A DNA stretch of 64,000 bases from Muricea muricata (lineage: Eukaryota; Cnidaria; Anthozoa; Malacalcyonacea; Plexauridae). Below the pieces are notes generated by a model that was not told where the DNA came from, searched no databases, and saw only the letters and a list, made by a program, of their open reading frames with translations. A program made the translations under genes and the position numbers. Positions 52,901 to 61,900 of this stretch are shown here, piece after piece (position 1 is the first letter of the stretch; each line of letters opens with the position of its first letter). Where the stretch lies: contig OY979719.1 in the NCBI GenBank assembly GCA_963855995.1, forward strand, positions 4,278,001 through 4,342,000, written 5' to 3'.

Positions 52901-55900
52901 TACTTCCTTCTTTGACAAAAGATAAGTTAGATACTTTCCCTTCAGGCTCGCTCGTTCCGCGGCACAAAACTGGCAAGCAGGCAGCTTATATCACAATACA
53001 TTGCAACGCAATACAATGCATTGTAATGTACATAGGGTGACTAAAAACCTCTGATGCCGTTCCATATTATTGCAACTGTAATTTGGCAGAATTATTTCAG
53101 CTAGCTTTTCACTGCAATATTCTGAACTTCGTTGTGAATTTCGGAAGATCGTCGCGAAGTTCAAATGTTCATTTCAGAATTCGCAACCCGCTTGGTACTT
53201 AAAGAACCAAATCAAATGTTTAGTTTGCAAACCGGCTTGCAAATTCTGAAATGAACTTTTGAACTTCGAAACGAACTTCCGAACTTCAAAACGAAGTTCG
53301 AAATGTTACAGTGGAAATTTAGCTGAAATCGACTGTAAATATATCTCATGGGTACACAAGGCATACGAAATAAGTGAACCATTAATTGTATTTGGGCCAT
53401 GCAACTTCTGTCAAATTGCAGTCGCTATGCCGCTATTCTGTCAAATTTCAGTCGCTATGCGGGCTAATTTGAATGTGAAAGAGGATCTGTTTTTTTTACG
53501 TACTTTATTATATACTAGTACTCATTTCATTTTTTGTACAACAAATTAAAATTTGGTTTGCAATGAGCAGAAGATTAAAGTATTATACTGTATCACAAGC
53601 TAGTTTCACACACGCAGACTTTGACCACGATCTTTCTAGACTGCTCATCACACTTAACTAATAGTCAGTCAATATGCGAAGATTAGTCTACACCGAAGCT
53701 ACAACCGCAAACATGGTTTAATATATCTTTCAACACTGACAAATTTTAACAAATATTTGTGAACATGAGGCTGTATATAAAAATATTGTCTGCTGATATT
53801 TACTGTTCCTTACTTTTCCTACGGTGTGACAAAGAGGTCACATTAATCAGACAGTTCATTGCATGTGCTTTGTCGAGACTTGCTGATGAATGTTTATTAA
53901 TAGAAGTTCGGATCTTGAACACCTGCTGATCCCTGGCCAGCAGCGGCGCTACTCATTTCCACAGCCCGTTCTTGTTGTCTTTCACGATACCCTCTATAGT
54001 GCAGAAAACACTCAACTGCTAACAACACACAACACATGAGAGCAAAAATCGCGGAAGCGTAGCCGAGACCGGGAACTTCTGCATATTGAGAAATGCCCAC
54101 TTCAACTAAAGCAGCGACGAACAACGAAACGGATCCAAGAAAACATAAACACACGAGAACCTGAGGATACGTGTGAACAAATAGGAGTCTATCCCACAGT
54201 CGCACAAGATGAAGTATAATATCAATGAGGACGTTAATAAATGTAGTCCAAGCAACAAAGCTCATGAATGAAAATCCAGCGCCATGTTTATAAACTGATG
54301 TCGGCACCAAAGCACCGGCTAGCAACGAGGTAAAGAACTCCGCGATTTTTAAACGACCGACCCATGTTGAAGTCAGATATTGGAAGTCAAGAAATGGCCT
54401 GTCTTCCTCACGTCCAGAGGCGCGTTCTTTCGTTGCTTCGTCCATCTTGAAGGCTTGACCTTTTTACAGATATCACATGACAGCAAGGCTCAAGTGCTCG
54501 TTAACGTTTGCTTGGTTTCATTCATTAATTTGCATTAAGTTTAGAGCATCAAGTTTCAATTCTTTCATCCAATTAAGAAATATAAAACATTTTCCGTGTT
54601 GATATACAGTTATATCAACACGAGTGGAAATTGGAAAAACGAGAAATTGTGTGGAAACACGACGCCCGCAGGGCGGAGTGTTTTCATACAATTTCGAGTT
54701 TTTCCAATTTTCACGAATGTTGATATAACTGTATATCAATACGGAAAAAATGTTTTATATTTCTTTTATAATATAGCACAAAGAACTTCAACAGAAGAGA
54801 GGCGGGAAATTTTCCGTGTTGACATAGAGTTATATAAACATGGCTCTCAGCCAATCAGCGTTCAGAATTTACAAATGCTATATTACAATTCTTTTTATTA
54901 TATATCAAACGGGGTGAAACGTCATGAGGTCATGTGACTTTAGTTTGACTCCATGGTTTGACGGAGCATAGATGTGCAACTCGGGAATTCCTAGTCTTAC
55001 TTGGATGGCTTGGGTACGTCATACGCACGCTCGTTTCTGGCAAGTACAGAATTAAAAACTGGAAGTGACGAACAAGGAATGGGGAATGGGGAGCGAGGAA
55101 TGGAACGCTCCCATTCCCTGTTCCCATTTTCCGTTCCCATTCCCCGTCACCATTCCTATTCCCTGTTACCATTGCTTGTCCCCATTCCCCGTTCCCGCTC
55201 GCCGTTTCCCTTCCCCGTTCCATTCCTTGTTTCCATTTTCCATTCCTATTCCCTGCTTCCACTCTTCGTTCCCATTCCCCGTTCCCATTCCGGTTCATTA
55301 CCTTTCCTAGTTTTAAAGATAGCCGCATGGGAGCCTAAGGAGAGACAAAGAGAAGCGCAAAACAAAAAATCCGTTATATTTTAGCACAATATTGACCGCA
55401 CAGTCAAAACCTAAATTGGCGCAGCTTACAAAAAGAGAACTTTCTAAACGCTAGAAACAATGTTTGACGAACAAATTTACACAGTAATCTACAGTTTTGA
55501 TATAACATGTCGGAACGACAAAATAGTTGAATTTCATATTAATAGTATTGTCTTGAAAAATCTCTATATTTAAGCAAAGTTTCATTATGATTATAATAGT
55601 TTATTTTATGTATCTTCAGGATATTTGAGATCAGTAAAAACTTCATCGGGTTGGTGAGTATCGAATCTCTCTTGCCTTTCCCTTCGCTCTTCCACTTTAC
55701 GTTTGAAACTTTTAAAATGAAGATAAGCCTCGATCGCGAATGCTATCATGACGAAAAAACCGAAAAATGCCGAAGCTCGTGCCATGTTAGGATCTTCGGC
55801 ATAAATCGCGACTGCAAGCTCCGTGACAGACGCCAAACAAAGTGCCAGTGCTCCTGAACAACATAGCAACATGTGGATTTCGGGATGCTCCTGCACAAAT

Positions 55901-58900
55901 ACCAATTTTTCCCAGATATCTCGAATCAGATGTAGAAAGCAGTCGACGAACGTGCAGATAAATGCCGTCCAAGCGACGAAACTCGTGAACCCGAAGCCGG
56001 CCTCGTGGCTATACACGGACGTTGGTACGAGAGCTGCTGCAAGAAGACAGAAAATTAACTCGAAGATCTTCAATCGGCCTTCCCAAGTATCGCGGAAGAA
56101 CTCGAAATTAAAGAAAGTTTTCATTGAAGACTGTTGTTGTTGGTTCGCGGCCACTGCTGCTTCGTCCATTTTGCAGCAAACGCTGTTGTGTTGTGGTTGG
56201 TTTATCGTGCAGCAGGTTCTCTTTAAGATTCTGACCACAAAAATGCCAGCATGTATTTCGGCCTGTTTCTTCCCAAGCCACAGGGATTGGGGCAGCCACA
56301 GAGTCACTCTATTCTTCTAGTTGTCTTGGAGTTTTTCTTCGAGAAGAGATTTATTTGATTTATTGTGTTTCTCAATCTTGGGTGGTTGGATTTACCCAAC
56401 ATGTGGGCTATGCATACCCAACTGATTTCAGGGATCCGAGGTACTTACGGCTTTAACGCGTCATCGTCCGAAAAGGCCTCAAAGACTTACGATTTACTGA
56501 TTTCAATGCAAAGCCAACCCTTTCTCTTCAATTATTTTAGGACCTTGAGTAGAAGTCTGAACAAGGCTTGAACTCAGGCCTCCCAGGCTGGAAGAAAACA
56601 GAGTGGTGACCAAAACAACATACATACAGGTCAAGATGGGTAACACAACTTCTTACCAGTGGTATAGAGCATGATGCAGTTTAAAGCAGAGGTACATCAT
56701 TTAGATTAATTCTAACTCCCCCTCCACTTTCTAGCATTGGATCTTTTATACGGCTAGCCAAGTACTCTTTTCCGAGGTATGACAAGCGGTTGAGCTGTAT
56801 TATTTATGCAATCGTTCTGCGCGCACGAGCTAAGGTCTCTGGGTGACTTTGCTGGCCTAGCTTAGGTCAGGTTGCGCAGACGACACAGCATATGAAGCCT
56901 TCCACGATCTAAGCAGGTATTAGGCAGGTGGTACAATGTGACTCAAACTAAACGAGTTTTTTGTTAAGAGAAGATTTAAACTGTTGACTACGACAGGCTG
57001 TTTTTATTGCAAAATCTTTCATGATAAAGTGAATGTTGGATGATGAAAGATTAATTATGGAAACCAGAAACGAGAGAGCCTTGAAATCGAAGAATCTTAA
57101 GATGACTGCTTTTGGCTGCCCGAAGAACAAATAGACTGATTAATATACAAGCTGTCCTTAGATGAAAAGATGAATGGTCTACCGTAGAATTACACAGCAG
57201 ACATTTTAAGTTTACAGAACGTTCAGGAGTTTTTGGAGTAATATAGTGGTTGGAACATTCTGTGAAGGAATCATATATGTGAAGAGGTGATATACGATGG
57301 TGCTGTTCCGAGTTGTGGAACAAAGACGAGAGTTCATGAGAGTTTATGAGCAAGGGAAATTTTTAAACTCCTATATCTCGGTTCAGGAAGATAGGAGTTA
57401 CGCCACAAGAAGTTATAATTGTATAATGTCTGAGAGGTAGTGACAATCCTCAAAGAAGTCTCAAACAACTTAAAGTTGATGCACAGAAGGCGTTGTACAA
57501 AAGTTGGCAATAAAAGCGAACGATGACAGCACAATAATCAAAGAAGCTAGATTAGGTTGATAGCTAAATCTTCGCTTCCATCACTGTTAAAACGTGAGAA
57601 AGAAAATTGGTAAAAAAACGAAGGTATTAATAGGTTTTTTTAATTCTTGATACGAAACGATTTCATTCTAACATGAAAGCATCTCCGCTGATCATAACGA
57701 TAAAAACCTCCACAAAAACCTCCGGTATACATTTGAAACAAAAAGTGCAACAAAGTACTTTTATTTGTCATCTTACCACCAGGTGCTTAAAGAGAATACA
57801 GTAGAATGCCAGCTTCTGCCGGTGGCAAACCTGCATTTGACAGATACGGAAGATGACTTACACTGCGGGTCATTTGGGCATGTAATCTGTCAGCGGGAAA
57901 TGAAGAAAACACTGTAGAATGCAGACATTTAGTTTTCTCCAGACGCTAATACAGCCTGAAAGATGATGAAAATATAGATCCTCTCTCTCTCAGCAGGAAA
58001 CGAAGAAAACACTTTGAGATGCAGCCATTGAGTCTTTTCCAGACGCCAATACAGCCAGGAGGAAGATGAAAATATAGGTCCTCTGACTACCTGAAACGAT
58101 ATTAACAGATTTCGACGTTTCATGCGCAGACCCCACGATGTGAAGGCAGTACTGACTTCCTGAAGAACGGCCTTCGCTAGAAAAGTCGATGTCTGTTTAT
58201 ATCGCTTCAGGTAGTCAGAGAACTTTTATTCCCGTGTGCTTCTGACTGCACTAGCTGGCAACGTTATAGTTTCAAACAAGCTGAAGCGATTCTGTTTACG
58301 TAAGGTAAATCGAAGACGAAATTAAAGCTAGGAAAAATGAAAGAGAATTGAGGACTTGACTCAAACATGCTGTTTGAAAGTTCGCGAGGAACTGAAACAG
58401 TCCAAGGTAGAAACCACAACGGAATCAACTGAAAACAGCAAATGCTTATATTTGTACATGTTCTAGTAGTAATGTAATTTGAGTTGAAAATAAAGTATTT
58501 ATACAACTGAAGTCTTACATCTTCATTAATAGCAGAGTTCAACTCATGTCAGCTTACTGGATTTATGATTGTGAGAGGATTCTGTCTTGTGGTCTTATAT
58601 ACTCAGATAAAAATTTTTGTGGTGTTACTCTGAGTTTATTTATATCCCCACCAGGCATGCTAAAAACATGGCTGACCACAGTGGGAGCCGAACCTACGCC
58701 CTTTGGAATGCTAGCCAAGTGCTCTGCCGACTGAGCAATATACGGTATACTATATACTGACCTGGCCGGTCGGTTCGAGTACGTGATATTTTGAACACGA
58801 GTCTAGTTTCTTCGACGATATCAACTTAATCTCCAATGCAATCACGGACCTGACCGCGTTACCTGTTGATAGAGCATTGGGCTAACATTCCAAAGGACGT

Positions 58901-61900
58901 AGGTTCGCGATTATATCTTTAAGCCTGCCTGGTGTGGATATAGATGAAGAGCAATAACACAAACATCAGCGGATTTTAAATTCTATTCGTTAATCAAAAT
59001 TGATTCAGGTACTGTATACTTGTTGACCTTTTCGTGGTATATTTGTAATTTGATAAGGTTTTGGTAATGTTACAATAATAATTTAAGGAATAGCCACAGC
59101 ATTCTTAGGAATACACAAAGTATGTTTACATCGAGTTCTTTCTTTCTCTTTGTACACAGGGTTTAAATTCTCGAGAATGTCGAGCGACGATCTCATCGTG
59201 GAACTTCTTGGTTTTTTGGAGTTTTTCCATCAAACAGGTGTGAATTTCTTCTGCCTCGATTTTCATCTGTGTAATATCTACCAATCTCTCGTGAGCTTCG
59301 TGAAATTCCTTCAAGACTTCCCTGTACTTCGCTAAAGAATTTGCCCTCTTCAGTTCCAGATTTTCCCTCCGTCTTTCGCTTTTCTTCACCACATTACATC
59401 GCTCAATCTCTCGCAAGATCTCCTCGTGGATGTGACGGTTGTTCGTGAAATTTGCGTGGATTGCCACGCGAGATTTTCGATACAAATCCCGCAGCTCTTT
59501 GATAGTGAAGTTTTCCATTTCTAATTTTAGTTTAGCGAGCGTTTTTAAAGCCTTCAAATCTAACTGTCCTATGAACCAAGAATCGCTTTCTTCTTTGATA
59601 TACAAGCTCTCGGAGTGCTCCAGATCCACTTTAACGTAGCTTTGGTAGGATATCAATGTTTTGCAAGATACACAATAGGACATATGTGGTTCCGCATGGT
59701 TACAATACGTTGTTTTACCCTTCAAGTCGTCGGATCTTTCGGCCATAAATTGAATATCCCCAATCCCCAAAGGCATATCGGAACAAAGCCTGTGAAATTG
59801 TCTCAATTTAAACATAACGCACGCAAACATGGTCCAATCGCTGCGGCGCAACTCTATTCTGCTATGAACTTATTTCACATTCCGTAATTAGTAAACCTGA
59901 TTTGTGTTTATTGTTGTTTGTTGCTATTGCAGCTTTGCTCTTATTGAATAGAAAAATATTTCCCTTTAATGATTGTGTATCGATTTGTAGCTGACCCCCA
60001 GTGAAACTTATGTCACGTAAAACCCAATAATAAAAGAAGAGTAGACAATACACGGCCAGTTATAACAGGTTGTTGAAAACAGGATGTAACAATGTTGTTG
60101 GGGCAACATTGTTCTTGGCTGTCAACAATATTGAACAATGTTCGTGAGCCTGAATCAGCCCGCAATCAGGTGTAACAATACTGAACAATATTGCTGACAA
60201 CCGGGAACAATATTGCCCCAACATTGTTGCATTCTGTTTCCAACAACTTCTGATTTTTGGCCGCGTAGATTTGCTTTGTACGTTGACCACACACTTTTTA
60301 AGTGTATCAGTTATGTCGTACGTGCGAGATTTGAAATTGAGTGTCTCAAATATAATCCTTGTAAGGTCTAATTAGTGCATACGATTCATCCATATATGCG
60401 CACGAAACAATCAATAATGCACACGAATCAACCATATGTGCACACGAAACAACCATAAACAGTCATACCAAAAGATCCCCCCCTCCCTCTGCCCGCCACA
60501 TTCATAGCCACAGAAGCACCCAGGTGTACTGGGTTGAACACGTAAGCAACAAAAGCTCTATACCTTTCTTCAATATGGCGATAAAGGATACTGATCTCGT
60601 TGTCTCTTTGTTGAATCAATTCCTTTAGTTTCTTTGTTTCATTTTGATCACTAAGATACGAACTGTCTAATTGCGCCGTGTGATTTGATCTGCAGAGACC
60701 GACAGAGGTGAAATCTTAAAACGGTACGGCGCACACTGATGTGTTAAATATGTAGTGAAATGACATTTGAAACTACACCTACCTTGCCGTATCTGGGGAG
60801 TTGCTTGGTTTTCGATCCAAGACATGTCCCTAAGGATATTACAAGAAAGCATAATTAGCTCCACTTAAGCCTAGTTTTTCCATTTGATCGTAACTGCCGT
60901 TACAGGGCTGTATTCAAAGTAGTCACATTATTTGTAGATCGGCGTACATACCCTATCATATCGGTCGCTTTGATATATTCACGACATTCACGACCTGGGC
61001 CTTGGGAAACTGGGCCTTACGGACACCCCACTATTAGCGCTATAGCCAAAACCATTACTAATCGTATTGCGATAGCTCTCGCTATTACGGTCTGTTGCTA
61101 TCTATCTATATTACGGCATTGCGGCCCCAATTGATATTTTTTATTGTTCTACTCTGGCTACAGTGGATACTTTAAAAGTAGTTTTCTGTACATGCAACAT
61201 GATAGTACAGTAAATAAATTAGTGGATTAAATTAGTTTTTTTTATTTATACAGTCATGCACGTACTTCTACTGTTGTTAAGTATAACTAACAATCAAACC
61301 TCAAACAAGAAGTGGAAACTGCCTGGACATTTTAAGACAAAAAGCACAATTATTTTTTTACAGACATTCTACAGCCTTAAATTGGGGAATTTCGTCCCCA
61401 CCTCGCTCCTGCGGAGTCGCATTATTATACGGACACTAAATGACCGTCCCCTCAGTGTCCGTCATAACGAGAGTTGACTGTTGCAAAGTTATTTCTTGGC
61501 AGCCAGTGACTTGCAGGTTCACATGGTGTTCTAATTACCTTAAGTAATTTAAAAGATACGTTGATCTTTCTCATATCAGCTCCAACTGACAACGAGGCTT
61601 CAGGATCTTTGTCTTCGATGTATGCTTGAATTAAGTACTTCAACCTAATTGGTAACGTTCAAATCACATATACTGTAGCCATTGGCATATATACATCTGG
61701 ACTGCCAGCTCGGCTTTGAAAAGCGTTATCAAAGATGGCCGAAATATGAGAGTTTTTGCTCATGAAATTGACTGCAGACCAGTATTTTTTGTATTATTTA
61801 AGAGCCAGCGATGTTCAATCACTCTCATATTCGTCATTTTTCGTCATCATTCGTCAGCCTTCGTGCTTACAATCGATAACGCAGGCCTTCAGTCAAAAAC

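Noticed and set aside
52779..52976. 65-codon minus-strand frame in the KIF6 locus
   Set aside because: No recognised domain and not phase-compatible with neighbouring exons.
54930..55384. Frames of 81-132 codons across the minisatellite
   Set aside because: Gly/Asn/Glu or Pro/Phe/Ser repeats produced by the CCCATTCC array.
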